Source: Spirochaetales bacterium (GTDB taxonomy: Bacteria > Spirochaetota > Spirochaetia > DSM-2461). From it: a stretch of 38,242 nucleotides of DNA. The notes below the pieces were generated by a model. It saw only the letters and a program-made list of their open reading frames with translations, made no database searches and was not told the origin of the DNA. Shown here in pieces: positions 10,202-18,869 of this stretch. The translations under genes were made by a program, and so were the position numbers. Location: NCBI GenBank assembly GCA_016936295.1, contig JAFGYD010000192.1, forward strand, positions 1 through 38,242, in the 5' to 3' direction. How positions within the stretch are numbered: the first letter of the stretch is position 1; each line of letters opens with the position of its first letter.

Positions 10202-10910
10202 CCCCCTTCTGTTTTTCATACTCATTCTGTAAAACTTTTATTACTGTATTGTTGATATTAAATTTTATATCATCGCATCTAATAACAGGAAGGATTCCAG
10301 GTGATGTTCCAGTTATTATTAACGAATCTACTTCCCTTAATAAATCCTCAGTGACTATTTTTTCATAAACATTTATCTGTTTCTCTTTACATATATCAAA
10401 TATAACTTCCCGTGTTATCCCATTAAGTGCTTCACCTATTGGAGAAGATATAATAGATCCATCCTTATCTATAAGAAGAAAATTAGACCGACTCCCTTCA
10501 GTAATATGACCCATTTCATTTACTAACAGGACATCGTAAAATCCCATTAGTTCACAGTATTTACCTGTTTCTTCCTTAAAATTTAAATTTTCCCTTTTAA
10601 TTAGTGGATCAACTCTCTCTCCCTTAAATAAACCTGTTGTTCCACCATTTTTATAAGTTATACTATCAGGTTTTCTACTTACTATTAATTCTGCACTAAA
10701 TTCATTTGTATCGCAAAAATAATTTACTTTAATGTTAAATCCTTTTGATGAATTAAGTAGAGGTGCAATTAATTGATCTACATTTTTTATTAGCTCATCT
10801 AATTTGTAGCTTTTATATAAAGCAATTGAATTTAAAAAACGCTTCATATGTCTTTGGTAAAATAGTGGTCTTTGGTTCTCAATTGCCATAACTTCATAAA
10901 TTTTAATCAT
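10188..10910 (-). CDS. PLP-dependent class IV aminotransferase/lyase
   Basis: A 240-residue fold-type IV PLP enzyme, the family that includes branched-chain aminotransferase, D-amino-acid aminotransferase and aminodeoxychorismate lyase. The Schiff-base lysine is most likely Lys105 in LIKREN, since its spacing to the following GFYDVLLVNE matches D-amino-acid aminotransferases. The cofactor motif ITEGSRSNFLLI (Glu138) and the C-terminal TGTSPGILPV phosphate-binding region are present. It is about 30-40 residues shorter than typical members, mainly at the N-terminus, so the reaction cannot be assigned. There is no Shine-Dalgarno: TAAAAT ends 5 bases before the ATG. Divergent from the thioesterase gene across only 36 bp. 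Confidence 0.85.
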   Translation of the reverse strand: MIKIYEVMAIENQRPLFYQRHMKRFLNSIALYKSYKLDELIKNVDQLIAPLLNSSKGFNIKVNYFCDTNEFSAELIVSRKPDSITYKNGGTTGLFKGERVDPLIKRENLNFKEETGKYCELMGFYDVLLVNEMGHITEGSRSNFLLIDKDGSIISSPIGEALNGITREVIFDICKEKQINVYEKIVTEDLLREVDSLIITGTSPGILPVIRCDDIKFNINNTVIKVLQNEYEKQKGVSPI

Positions 10911-10912
10911 GC

Positions 10913-10944
10913 TTTATTTTAGAATAATTATCGTGTAATATAAA
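10913..10944. promoter_or_regulatory. Overlapping divergent promoters, both predicted leaderless
   Basis: The whole 36-bp spacer between two divergent ATGs can be read as two overlapping promoters. Plus strand: TTTATT (10913-10918), 17 bases, TAATAT (10936-10941), 5 bases, ATG. Minus strand: TTTATA (complement of 10939-10944), 17 bases, TAAAAT (complement of 10916-10921), 5 bases, ATG. Each -10 overlaps the other's -35, so the two promoters should be mutually exclusive. The -35 matches are weak (3 and 4 of 6); the assignment is inference from spacing. Confidence 0.45.
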
Positions 10945-10946
10945 GT

Positions 10947-11339
10947 ATGGAATATAAAACAGTTATTTATTCAAGACATTACGAGTGCGATGCCTATGGG
11001 CATGTTAATAATGCAGTTTATTTAAACTATTTAGAACACGCCAGGGGTGAATTTCTAAAAGAGATAGGTTTCGATTATAAAGGATTTGTAGATGCCGGTT
11101 ATGGTGTTTATGTAATAAAAATATCAATATCCTATAAAAATTCAGCATTACCTGAAGATAAATTAGATATTTATACCACTTTAGCAAAAAGACGAAGCGC
11201 TAGTGGAACCTTTAATCAAGTAATTAAAAGAGATAATGATATAATTTGCGAAGCTGAGGTTACTTGGGCTTCTATAGGAACTGACGGAAAAATGTCTCCA
11301 ATACCTAAAGAGTGGGATGTTCCCGGGTTACATATTTAA
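10947..11339 (+). CDS. Acyl-CoA/acyl-ACP thioesterase, hotdog fold (4-hydroxybenzoyl-CoA thioesterase/YbgC-like)
   Basis: A 130-residue single hotdog domain. The family signature is near the N-terminus: Y-x-x-D-x-x-G-H-V-N-N (residues 12-22) with the catalytic Asp, followed by YLNYLEHAR, and then IKISISYKNSALPEDKLDIYT and ASIGTDGKMSPIP. Such enzymes release acids from acyl-CoA or acyl-ACP; the chain specificity cannot be told. No Shine-Dalgarno precedes the ATG. Its TAA is followed immediately by the ATG of the adenylate cyclase gene, so the two form a transcriptional and translational unit. Confidence 0.88.
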   Translation: MEYKTVIYSRHYECDAYGHVNNAVYLNYLEHARGEFLKEIGFDYKGFVDAGYGVYVIKISISYKNSALPEDKLDIYTTLAKRRSASGTFNQVIKRDNDIICEAEVTWASIGTDGKMSPIPKEWDVPGLHI

Positions 11340-13136
11340 ATGAGAGTTACAACAAAAGTACCAAGATATAACTCTATTCTTTTTCTGTTATTTCCTTTTT
11401 TTATATATACAGTTTTAAATTTTTCTCTGGTAAGCTCAATTTTTACCGAGGAGTTGGTAAAATTTAGTACTCAGTTAAAACCAAATATTAGAAGTGTAAT
11501 TGCAGCAGAAAAGGAAGGCTCTTCCGAGTTTTTAAATCTGGATGTACCATATTCAGATTTAAACCAGGACGAAAAGATTAAAAGAATATATACTCGGGAT
11601 TATGCAGGTGTAATTTTTGTTATTTTTATTTTAATTTTACTTTTTAATTTACCTATAAAAAAATACTTTAAATGTAAAAGAAAGAATCGAACTATAACCA
11701 ATTTTACTGTAGCTTATACAAAGTTTTTTATAAATTTTTCACCAGAAATCATAGGTGGAATTGTTTTCCTTGGTTCCTGCTATATACATTTTTCTCTCTA
11801 TCGTCTTTTAAAATCTATTCCACAGGGCGAATTTATGTCTAGAGCAGTAAGAAATATTCTAATTGTCTCAATATTTACATTTATCCTTGTACTTCTACTT
11901 GTATATTTAGGGCAGAAATTTAGGGTTCAAACAAAATATATCCAATGGGTTTTTTCCGAAGAAGAGTTAAAGAGACGGCCAAATGGGTTTAATTTCCCAG
12001 GTTTACGAGGACGTTTTTTTATTACAACAATTTTTATAACTTTCATTCCATTAGCAATAGTACTTTTCTATATAATTTCAAGTTTCACTACAATTTCATC
12101 TTTAAAAGATTTAAGTGTTGATCAATTTAATTTCCTTTTAGGTGATTGGGTTAAAATAATAGATATTTTTAGCGACGTAGATCCAAGGTCCTTAGTTTTA
12201 AACGAGCTAGATGTCGATTCTATTCAATATATTGATAGTTTTGGTGTAATGCAACTATTTCTTGGGATAGTTCCCGGGCTATTTTTCTCATTGATATATA
12301 TAATTAAAATAGTAAGTTGGAGTAATACATCCATATTAAAACCCATTAACGAGCTACTTTTTGCCATGAAAAAAGTAGCTAAAGGAAATCTCGATTCATA
12401 TACAGTTGTGCGGTCCAGGGAAGAGACAGGGGAGTTAGCATACGGTTTTAATCAAATGCTTGACGGTTTAAAGGATAGGGATAGAATCAAATCTCTGTTT
12501 GGGCAGTATCTTTCAGCCGAAATTTCCGAAGAAATTTTAAAGGGCAATGTTGATTTAGATGGAAGTATGTATCAGGCAACTATACTATTTGCAGATATCC
12601 GGGGTTTTACATCATTATCAGAAACTATAACTCCCCATCAGACCATAAGTTTTTTAAATGAATATTATAATGTCATGATAGATGTAATACATCAGCATGG
12701 TGGTATTATTGATAAATTTTTAGGAGATGGTGTTTTAGTCCTCTTTGGTGTCCCTATAGCTTCAATAGATCATGCCGATAGAGCTGTTTCTGCAGCCTTT
12801 AAAATGAGGGAAAAGCTTGAAGAGTTTAATAGTAAACGAGAATCAGAAGGGTTATTTACTATAAAAATAGGAATAGGAATACACACAGGAGAAGTTATTG
12901 CAGGAAATGTTGGTAATTCTAATAAGTTGGAGTATACAGTAATTGGTGATACTGTGAATGTTGCATCCCGAATTGAAAGTTTGACAAAACAATTTGAAAC
13001 TGAGTTGTTAATTGGAGAGACTGTTTATAATAACCTCTCCTTAAATAGTACAGTTAAGAAGAGGTTTGAAAAATTAGATGGTGTTACATTACGTGGTAAA
13101 AGAGTTAAGGTTAACCTGTTAAAACTTATTTCTTAA
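11340..13136 (+). CDS. Membrane-bound class III adenylate cyclase with HAMP domain
   Basis: A 598-residue protein with about six hydrophobic segments (roughly 12-33, 88-104, 137-155, 168-192, 225-247, 302-325), a HAMP linker (about 326-380), and a C-terminal class III cyclase domain (about 405-575). All key residues are present: metal ligands Asp419 (FADIRGF) and Asp463 (GDG), adenine-specifying Lys459 and Asp537 (VIGDTVN), and transition-state Asn540 and Arg544 (NVASR). The Lys/Asp pair points to ATP, hence cAMP. FGQYLSAEISEEIL before the catalytic core is the short signalling helix common in bacterial AC-HAMP proteins. It starts directly at the stop of the thioesterase gene. The 3' end overlaps the convergent permease gene by 11 bp. 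Confidence 0.92.
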   Translation: MRVTTKVPRYNSILFLLFPFFIYTVLNFSLVSSIFTEELVKFSTQLKPNIRSVIAAEKEGSSEFLNLDVPYSDLNQDEKIKRIYTRDYAGVIFVIFILILLFNLPIKKYFKCKRKNRTITNFTVAYTKFFINFSPEIIGGIVFLGSCYIHFSLYRLLKSIPQGEFMSRAVRNILIVSIFTFILVLLLVYLGQKFRVQTKYIQWVFSEEELKRRPNGFNFPGLRGRFFITTIFITFIPLAIVLFYIISSFTTISSLKDLSVDQFNFLLGDWVKIIDIFSDVDPRSLVLNELDVDSIQYIDSFGVMQLFLGIVPGLFFSLIYIIKIVSWSNTSILKPINELLFAMKKVAKGNLDSYTVVRSREETGELAYGFNQMLDGLKDRDRIKSLFGQYLSAEISEEILKGNVDLDGSMYQATILFADIRGFTSLSETITPHQTISFLNEYYNVMIDVIHQHGGIIDKFLGDGVLVLFGVPIASIDHADRAVSAAFKMREKLEEFNSKRESEGLFTIKIGIGIHTGEVIAGNVGNSNKLEYTVIGDTVNVASRIESLTKQFETELLIGETVYNNLSLNSTVKKRFEKLDGVTLRGKRVKVNLLKLIS

Positions 13137-14355
13137 AAAAAAGTTTAAATAGCTCTATCATATTTAATGTTTTACCCTTTCTTAAAATGCTTATACTAAA
13201 AATCTTACCGGAGAATATAATTGCTCCTACCAAAGTAATAAGTTGAATAGCTAGTGAAAGTAGAACCATTAAAAGTCCAGGAGAGTTAATTAATAATCTT
13301 GTACTCATTACAATTGCAGAAGTAAAGGGTATATAACTTAAAGCTACTGTAATAGGAGAGTTAGGATTTTGAATTAAAGATGTATTAAGAATCATTGGTA
13401 GCATAAGCATTAATTGCATTGGTATTTGAATCTGACCTAGTGCTTGTTCATTTTCTGCCCCTGCACCAAATGAGACATATATAAAAATATATATAAAGAA
13501 TGTAGCAATAAACATTGCAAAAATTAATATAAATTGAGGCGCTGAAATGGCTACAACAGTTATATCTGCATCAATAAGTGGTAACCCTAGTTTAATAAAT
13601 AGTGACGCAATTAAAAACCATACTGTAAACTGAATAAACCCTGCTATAGATGCACCAAAAACCTTTCCTAACATTATAGTATTTGAATCAACAGAACTTA
13701 AAAGGATCTCAATTGTTTTTGAGGTTTTTTCGGAAATAACAGATCTCGAGGCTGTTATTCCGTAGGTTAAAACTATCATCATAATCAATATCGAAATGGC
13801 CATTGTTATTATCATAACTGACATATAGTCAGAATCATCAACATTACCATTTTCTGATATTTTAAAGCTTTTCAGTTCATAGCCCTCTGTTAACCATTGG
13901 CTATCGGTTTTTGAAAGTCCAAGTTTTCCCAGTTTCATTTTATAGACATAATCATTTACAGCATCCATAATCTGCTCGGAATATTGAAAGTCTGTCCCTG
14001 TTTCAGAATAATATTTCACTGTACCAGGCTCATTAACATTACTTGGAATAACCGCAAACCCCTTGGATTTTTTATTTAATGTAGATTCTTTCCCTTGATC
14101 TATATTCTTGGCAACAAGTACATTAATATCATCGTTTTTAAGTTCATCTTCTATGTAGCTTATTAGATCTAAATCTTCGCAATATATTGAGATATAAGAA
14201 TCTTTTTCTGTATCCATAGCTTTAACAGCTATATAACCGGGAATTATTGCAAATGCTGCAAAAAGAATAGGTCCTAAAAAGGTCATTATTATAAACATTT
14301 TAGTCTTACTTATCTGTTTGAACTCATGTTTAACAATTAAAAATAATTTATTCAT
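13126..14355 (-). CDS. ABC-2-type exporter permease (NatB-like)
   Basis: A 409-residue membrane component of an ABC exporter. It has an N-terminal membrane segment (about 20-40), an extracytoplasmic domain of about 135 residues, then a cluster of roughly five to six hydrophobic segments (about 178-395). The soluble domain followed by SVISEKTSKTIEILLSSV and the Gly/Met-rich helices fit the NatB / ABC2_membrane_3 family, associated with sodium or drug export. The start overlaps the stop of the ATPase gene by 8 bp, showing translational coupling. The transported substrate is not defined by sequence. Confidence 0.88.
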   Translation of the reverse strand: MNKLFLIVKHEFKQISKTKMFIIMTFLGPILFAAFAIIPGYIAVKAMDTEKDSYISIYCEDLDLISYIEDELKNDDINVLVAKNIDQGKESTLNKKSKGFAVIPSNVNEPGTVKYYSETGTDFQYSEQIMDAVNDYVYKMKLGKLGLSKTDSQWLTEGYELKSFKISENGNVDDSDYMSVMIITMAISILIMMIVLTYGITASRSVISEKTSKTIEILLSSVDSNTIMLGKVFGASIAGFIQFTVWFLIASLFIKLGLPLIDADITVVAISAPQFILIFAMFIATFFIYIFIYVSFGAGAENEQALGQIQIPMQLMLMLPMILNTSLIQNPNSPITVALSYIPFTSAIVMSTRLLINSPGLLMVLLSLAIQLITLVGAIIFSGKIFSISILRKGKTLNMIELFKLFFKK

Positions 14356-15250
14356 CTATACCTACCCCTTCAACACTATTTATAAAAATTTTATGAAGTG
14401 ATGGAACTACTTTCTCAAATTTTCTTATAGTTAGTTTTCCCACTACTTCCTGTAAGAAACTATTGCAGAAACTATCATCTTCAAGCTCTACTTCTACGTA
14501 TCTAGGGTAGTTAATTACAGATTTAACACCATTTATATTTTTTATAAATGAACCATCTCCATCATATTCAACTACAACAGAATTACTTCCATAGGAGGAT
14601 TTTATTTTGGAGAGAGATCCACTTACAATAGCACTCCCTTTGTTTATAATAACAATGTCGGAGCATATCTTTTCAGCCTGATCCATTACATGTGTTGAAA
14701 AAATAATGGTTTTTCCCTTATCTTTTAAAATAAGAATAGCTTCACGTAGTTTATCCATACTTAGTGGATCCAATCCACTAAATGGTTCATCTAAAATAAC
14801 TATGTCAGGGTCATGAATTATGGATGTTATAAACTGAACTTTCTGGCTCATCCCTTTAGACAACTCTTCAGTTTTTTTCAAACTCCACTCGTGCAAACCA
14901 AAGAAAGTCAGCCACCTTTCAAGTTCCACATCTAATTGATCCCTTGATTTCCCTTTTAACATTCCAAAGTAGAGAATAAATTCTCTAACAGTAAGTTTTT
15001 TGTAAATACCACGCTCTTCTGGTAAATATCCAATTTTATCCTTATCAACTTTCTTAAGTGGTCTACCATCGAATAAAATTTCTCCAGAGTCTGGATTAAG
15101 AATGCCCATAATCATTTTTATGGTTGTGGATTTTCCAGCTCCATTTGGTCCTAGTAATCCAAAAATTTGTCCCTTTTCAGTAGAGAAAGATACGCCTTTT
15201 ACTGCATCAATAGAATCATAACTTTTACTTATATTTTTCAATTCAATCAT
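14348..15250 (-). CDS. ABC transporter ATP-binding protein (NatA-like)
   Basis: A 300-residue ATPase partner of the downstream permease. Walker A is GLLGPNGAGKST (31-42), the Q-loop region is GYLPEERGIY, the signature is LSKGMSQ, and Walker B is DIVILDEPFSGLDP followed by the switch His in STHVMDQ. The GYLPEERG and LSKGM variants are those usual in the NatA/DrrA-type export subfamily. The C-terminal 80 residues form the extra domain seen in this group. No Shine-Dalgarno is seen; instead AATTAT ends 5 bases before the ATG. It lies 43 bp downstream of umuC on the same strand and could also be reached by readthrough from umuDC. Confidence 0.9.
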   Translation of the reverse strand: MIELKNISKSYDSIDAVKGVSFSTEKGQIFGLLGPNGAGKSTTIKMIMGILNPDSGEILFDGRPLKKVDKDKIGYLPEERGIYKKLTVREFILYFGMLKGKSRDQLDVELERWLTFFGLHEWSLKKTEELSKGMSQKVQFITSIIHDPDIVILDEPFSGLDPLSMDKLREAILILKDKGKTIIFSTHVMDQAEKICSDIVIINKGSAIVSGSLSKIKSSYGSNSVVVEYDGDGSFIKNINGVKSVINYPRYVEVELEDDSFCNSFLQEVVGKLTIRKFEKVVPSLHKIFINSVEGVGIDE

Positions 15251-15255
15251 AGGTA

Positions 15256-15285
15256 ATAATTCACTTTTTAAATATATTTCGTCAA
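15256..15285 (-). promoter_or_regulatory. Candidate promoter for the ABC exporter genes
   Basis: On the minus strand TTGACG (complement of 15280-15285) is followed after 18 bases by AATTAT (complement of 15256-15261), which ends 5 bases before the ATG. The -35 is good and the -10 is poor, so this is tentative; if used, the transcript would be leaderless. Confidence 0.35.
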
Positions 15286-15293
15286 GAACTTTT

Positions 15294-16538
15294 TTAGTTA
15301 ACCATAAGTAGCTCCTCCCAATTTGTTGTGTATTGTGGGGAGAGTAGATCTCTTTTCATTTTCCATTTTGGAAGAGTATCTCTTGGAATATTACACACAA
15401 CACAGTTCTTCCCATATTTTTTATTTATTTCGTTAATGCTTTTTTGTACCCGATCTTTTCTCCCATCGTTTATAGCAAAAATATCCGGTGTTAACTCCTT
15501 TGTTAGACGTAGATCAATAAACATGACACTGGTTTTTTTATATTTATATCCTTCCTTGTATATCATTCGTATACCCCTGTCTACAGCCTTTATAAAGTCA
15601 GGTAAGTAGTCTGAATAATCTGGCAGATCCATTGTTATAGAGTTCATATATTGTTTTTCGTTTTCTCTGAATCTATTTGTTGTTAAGTATATGGATAGTG
15701 ATTTAGCTTTAAGATTCTGTCTTACCATCTTATGAAATGCATCATGGGCATAACTTTTTGTAGCTTCTATTAAATCGTCTAAATCTGTAATTGGGTTTCC
15801 AAAGCTTTTAGAGCTAAGGATTGCTCTATTTTCTTTAACTTCCTGTTCCATATTTATGGCTTTCTTTCCCATAAGCTCCCACTTAGTCCTAAGTGCCACA
15901 ATTGTCATATATTTTTTTACCCACCAATCTTCCAGTTGTATAAAATCGTAGGCTGTAAAAATATTTTTATTTCTTAAGAACAGGGCACTCTGCCTTCCAA
16001 TACCCCACACATCTTCAATTGGAGTCTCTTTTAGTATATCTTCCCTAATTTCCTCTCTAATCCAAAATAGTCCATTAGCCTCTTTTTTACCTATATGATT
16101 TGCTATTTTTGCCAGGGTCTTTGTCTCTGCAATTCCAATTGATACAGGCATTCCTATCCATTTCTTAATTTTCTTTCTAATGTCTGCTGCCTGGGAGAGA
16201 GGATCCGAAAAGTTCCAATTTGCAAAGGCTTCGTCTATAGAATAGACCTCAACATTGTCGCTGGACTCCATAATTAAACTCATTATACGGCTTGAAAGGT
16301 CTCCATATAGGGTATAGTTAGATGAAAAAACATGAACATCATTCTTTTTAAAAAGCTCTTGGAGTTTAAAAAGTGGTGTCCCTCTTGGAATATTGAGTTT
16401 TTTTGCCTCTGGGCTCATTGCAACAATACATCCATCGTTATTTGATAAAACTACAACAGGTTTATCTTTAAGATCAGGTCGAAAAACCTTCTCACATGAC
16501 GCGTAAAAGCTATTACAGTCAATTAAGGCAATAGGCAT
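15294..16538 (-). CDS. umuC: Y-family translesion DNA polymerase V catalytic subunit
   Basis: UmuC copies past DNA lesions together with cleaved UmuD. From the start chosen here ([19 protein letters not shown], 414 residues) the polymerase acidic residues are Asp7 and the Asp102-Glu103 pair in YSIDEAF; the [10 protein letters not shown] segment (about 33-42), the helix-hairpin-helix [15 protein letters not shown] and the little-finger region are also present. The start is set at 16538 because GGAG with a 6-base spacer precedes it; an upstream ATG at 16550 has none. The gene overlaps umuD by 20 bp. The C-terminus keeps a UmuC-type extension. Confidence 0.93.
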   Translation of the reverse strand: MPIALIDCNSFYASCEKVFRPDLKDKPVVVLSNNDGCIVAMSPEAKKLNIPRGTPLFKLQELFKKNDVHVFSSNYTLYGDLSSRIMSLIMESSDNVEVYSIDEAFANWNFSDPLSQAADIRKKIKKWIGMPVSIGIAETKTLAKIANHIGKKEANGLFWIREEIREDILKETPIEDVWGIGRQSALFLRNKNIFTAYDFIQLEDWWVKKYMTIVALRTKWELMGKKAINMEQEVKENRAILSSKSFGNPITDLDDLIEATKSYAHDAFHKMVRQNLKAKSLSIYLTTNRFRENEKQYMNSITMDLPDYSDYLPDFIKAVDRGIRMIYKEGYKYKKTSVMFIDLRLTKELTPDIFAINDGRKDRVQKSINEINKKYGKNCVVCNIPRDTLPKWKMKRDLLSPQYTTNWEELLMVN

Positions 16539-16968
16539 TTTTATCTCCATATAGTTTATGTATAGTAAAAGTTACAACACCCCATACCTGGAAATCAGAG
16601 TCTATAAAAACTTCAATATCTTCGTAACTACTATTTTCAGGGTGCAAAAAAATTCTGTTACCATTTTTTATCAATCTTTTTACTGTAAATTCTTTATCTA
16701 ATGATGCTATAATGATGTCGTTGGATTTGGGTGTAATGGATCTATCAATGATTATAATATCCCCGGGAAATATTCCTGCATTTATCATTGAATCCCCTTG
16801 TGCTCTAGCTGCAAAAGTTGCAGCTTTATTTTGAACCAGAAATTTATTAAAGTCGAGTTCCGACTCTATATAATCTGTTGCAGGAGAAGGAAAGCCTGCT
16901 GTAATAGTATTAAAAAAAAGTGGTATCATATTTTTACTATACATCTGTTTAGTAATTTTATCAATCAT
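16519..16968 (-). CDS. umuD: SOS mutagenesis protein UmuD, self-cleaving S24 peptidase
   Basis: A LexA-like regulator that, once cleaved under RecA stimulus, activates UmuC. Counted from the longest start (149 residues), the cleavage site is Ala24-Gly25 ([13 protein letters not shown]) and the Ser-Lys dyad is Ser60 (GDSM) and Lys97 (FTVKRL), the same numbers as in E. coli UmuD. The start is uncertain: the ATG at 16968 has no Shine-Dalgarno, while a good promoter ends 6 bases before an inner ATG at 16929 ([13 protein letters not shown]), which would shorten the protein by 13 residues and give a leaderless mRNA. The gene is divergent from the histidine kinase gene. Confidence 0.92.
   Translation of the reverse strand: MIDKITKQMYSKNMIPLFFNTITAGFPSPATDYIESELDFNKFLVQNKAATFAARAQGDSMINAGIFPGDIIIIDRSITPKSNDIIIASLDKEFTVKRLIKNGNRIFLHPENSSYEDIEVFIDSDFQVWGVVTFTIHKLYGDKNAYCLN
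16935..16954. promoter_or_regulatory. 20-bp dyad over the umuDC -10, candidate LexA-type operator
   Basis: The minus strand reads TACTAAACAGATGTATAGTA: 9-base arms matching at 8 of 9 positions around a 2-base centre. It covers the -10 and much of the spacer of the umuDC promoter. Its length and its TACT...AGTA ends resemble the E. coli LexA consensus, although the inner bases differ. Assignment to LexA is inference from position and from SOS control of umuDC in other bacteria. Confidence 0.45.
16936..16964 (-). promoter_or_regulatory. Candidate umuDC promoter
   Basis: On the minus strand TTGATA (complement of 16959-16964) and TATAGT (complement of 16936-16941) are each 5 of 6 to consensus and separated by exactly 17 bases. 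The -10 ends 6 bases before the ATG whose first base is 16929. Because the element lies inside the frame of the longest umuD start, it favours the inner start if real. Confidence 0.55.
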
Positions 16969-16980
16969 GATGGAGACTTA

Positions 16981-18219
16981 ATGGCAAAAGAAAGAGATAA
17001 AACTAAAATTAAAATTTTTAATCTTGGTATGGGTGTTACAGTATTTCTCCTATTTACAATAGGCACTGTTATAAATGGAAACCTAGATAACGACTATATT
17101 AATTTCAAACTATTTAAAAATCACTTTAATGTGAATAGTGACTCTTTAATTAATAATAGTAAACTCTCCCTAGAGCTTAGGAATCCTGGATTGGAAAAAA
17201 CAATTAATGAACTCGATCTTAACTTTTTTATTTTCAGGGCAGAATCGTTACTCTCTGCAATTAAAACTATTAATAAAAAGTATCGTTTATCCTGGGTTAA
17301 TATTACTAATTCATGGATAGAATTAGTAGAAAATTACAACGACGATTCTTTCGCTTCAAGTTTTAAAATAGAAAAATTGGTTATGGAGTTAACTTCTGAA
17401 TTAGAGAGTATGAATAATACACTTTTAAAAACGGTAAAAATATGGAAATTTTCATATATGCTTTTATTGGCTATAAATTTACTGGTTTTTATCTATCTAT
17501 TAATTTATGTGACTTTTCTGGATAGTAATGGAGACGGAACAAATACAAAAGGTATTACCAATGTTAGAAATGCTCTCATTCAGGGGCAAGAGCAGGAAAG
17601 ACTAAGAATTTCTTTAGAGCTACACGATAAAGTTGCACAGGATCTTTTTGCTTGTAGAATGATTATTAACGATATAACGACAGTGACAACAGATCAGGGG
17701 ATTATAAATTCATTTGATAAAGCAATATCTCTACTGGATTCCTCAATAAAAGAGGTTCGGGATTTATCATACTCCCTAAGGCCTCCCGCACTCCAGGCTA
17801 TAGGTCTAGATAGTGCATTTAAGAGTTACATCGATAATTTCTCCAAAAAAATTGAGATTCCTATAACATATAAAGCTATTGGGGTTACCAATAAGAAAAT
17901 AGATGAAACTGTAAGTATTAATCTTTATCGAATACTTCAAGAAACTCTGAATAATACAGCTAAACATGCCCATGCCGAGAATATAGATATTAAATTAATA
18001 TATACACATCCATTTCTGCTTTTGAAAATTGAAGACAATGGAGTTGGATTTCGATATGTAAAATCAGAAATGAAGGCAAAAGGGCGGAATAAATTAGGAC
18101 TACCGGGGATTTCCGAAAGAGTATCCCTTCTTGGTGGAGAATTAATAATCAATACAGAAAAAGGAGAGGGGACCAAGATTTTAATTAAGGTTCCTGTAGA
18201 TGTGAATGAGAAATTATAA
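16981..18219 (+). CDS. Sensor histidine kinase, NarL/DegS type (HisKA_3 + HATPase_c)
   Basis: A 412-residue membrane kinase. TM1 is at about 11-31, followed by a mostly helical periplasmic sensor region of about 120 residues, TM2 at about 155-178, then the dimerisation helix with phospho-acceptor His215 in RISLELHDKVAQDL. The ATPase domain (about 315-410) shows the N box QETLNNTAKHA, the DNGVGF G1 box and GLPGISERVSLLGG. The ATG at 16981 has GGAG 5 bases upstream; the frame is open further upstream across umuD, but that stretch is antisense to a real gene. The 3' end overlaps the response-regulator gene by 14 bp. The signal sensed is unknown. Confidence 0.92.
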   Translation: MAKERDKTKIKIFNLGMGVTVFLLFTIGTVINGNLDNDYINFKLFKNHFNVNSDSLINNSKLSLELRNPGLEKTINELDLNFFIFRAESLLSAIKTINKKYRLSWVNITNSWIELVENYNDDSFASSFKIEKLVMELTSELESMNNTLLKTVKIWKFSYMLLLAINLLVFIYLLIYVTFLDSNGDGTNTKGITNVRNALIQGQEQERLRISLELHDKVAQDLFACRMIINDITTVTTDQGIINSFDKAISLLDSSIKEVRDLSYSLRPPALQAIGLDSAFKSYIDNFSKKIEIPITYKAIGVTNKKIDETVSINLYRILQETLNNTAKHAHAENIDIKLIYTHPFLLLKIEDNGVGFRYVKSEMKAKGRNKLGLPGISERVSLLGGELIINTEKGEGTKILIKVPVDVNEKL

Positions 18220-18868
18220 TGTTATGTTGGTAGATGACCATCCTTTTTTAAGGGCTGGTTTAAGGGAAGTTATAAAAGAGAATAAAAATTATACTGTTGT
18301 AAGTGAAGCTAGCGATAAAAGTGAGGCCATTCAGGAGTTTACCGATAAACTTCCAGATGTGGTCGTTTTAGATATAAACTTGGGTTCCGAATCAGGGTTA
18401 GATCTTATTAAGCCATTTAGGGATATGAAAGAGAGTGTAGGTATTTTAGTTTTAAGTATGTACGAAGATTACGAATACCTGATTAAAGCTTTTAGTGCCG
18501 GTGCAGACGGGTATGTTGTAAAGGGAGCAGCAACAGACATTGTTTTATCTGGAATTTCTATTGTTGCAGGACGAAATGTCTTTCTCGGTCCAAAAATGGC
18601 AGGAATAATGGTTCAAAGGATGTTAGAGAAAGGATCTTGTGAATTTTCCGAAGAAGAAAATGATAGATATGAGACATTAACCGATAGGGAACAGGAAATT
18701 TTTAGACTTCTTGTTAATGGTTTAACATCCAAGCAGATTGGAAAAGAGCTATATATTAGTTCAAAAACAGTAGATAATCATAAAAGTAAAATAATGAGTA
18801 AGTTAGAGGTACATAACTCTGTAGGATTATTCAGATTTGCAACAAAAATAGGGTTACTGGATAGTTAG
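18206..18868 (+). CDS. Response regulator, NarL/FixJ family (REC + LuxR-type HTH)
   Basis: A 220-residue DNA-binding regulator paired with the overlapping kinase gene. The receiver domain has the acidic pocket Asp10-Asp11 (LVDDHPF), phospho-acceptor Asp56 (VVLDINLG), Ser84 at the switch position and Lys106 (VVKGA). The C-terminal HTH (about 155-215) has TLTDREQEIFRLLVNG, KQIGKELYIS and KTVDNHKSKIMSKL, the full LuxR/GerE signature. Translation is probably coupled to the kinase by the 14-bp overlap. Target promoters are not evident in the window. The next gene starts one base after its TAG. Confidence 0.93.
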   Translation: MRNYNVMLVDDHPFLRAGLREVIKENKNYTVVSEASDKSEAIQEFTDKLPDVVVLDINLGSESGLDLIKPFRDMKESVGILVLSMYEDYEYLIKAFSAGADGYVVKGAATDIVLSGISIVAGRNVFLGPKMAGIMVQRMLEKGSCEFSEEENDRYETLTDREQEIFRLLVNGLTSKQIGKELYISSKTVDNHKSKIMSKLEVHNSVGLFRFATKIGLLDS

Positions 18869-18869
18869 T

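Noticed and set aside
16798-16980. Open frame extending the histidine kinase gene 61 codons upstream
   Set aside because: It is antisense to umuD, ignores a good GGAG-ATG at 16981, and encodes a Cys/Lys/Ile-rich stretch unlike a kinase N-terminus.
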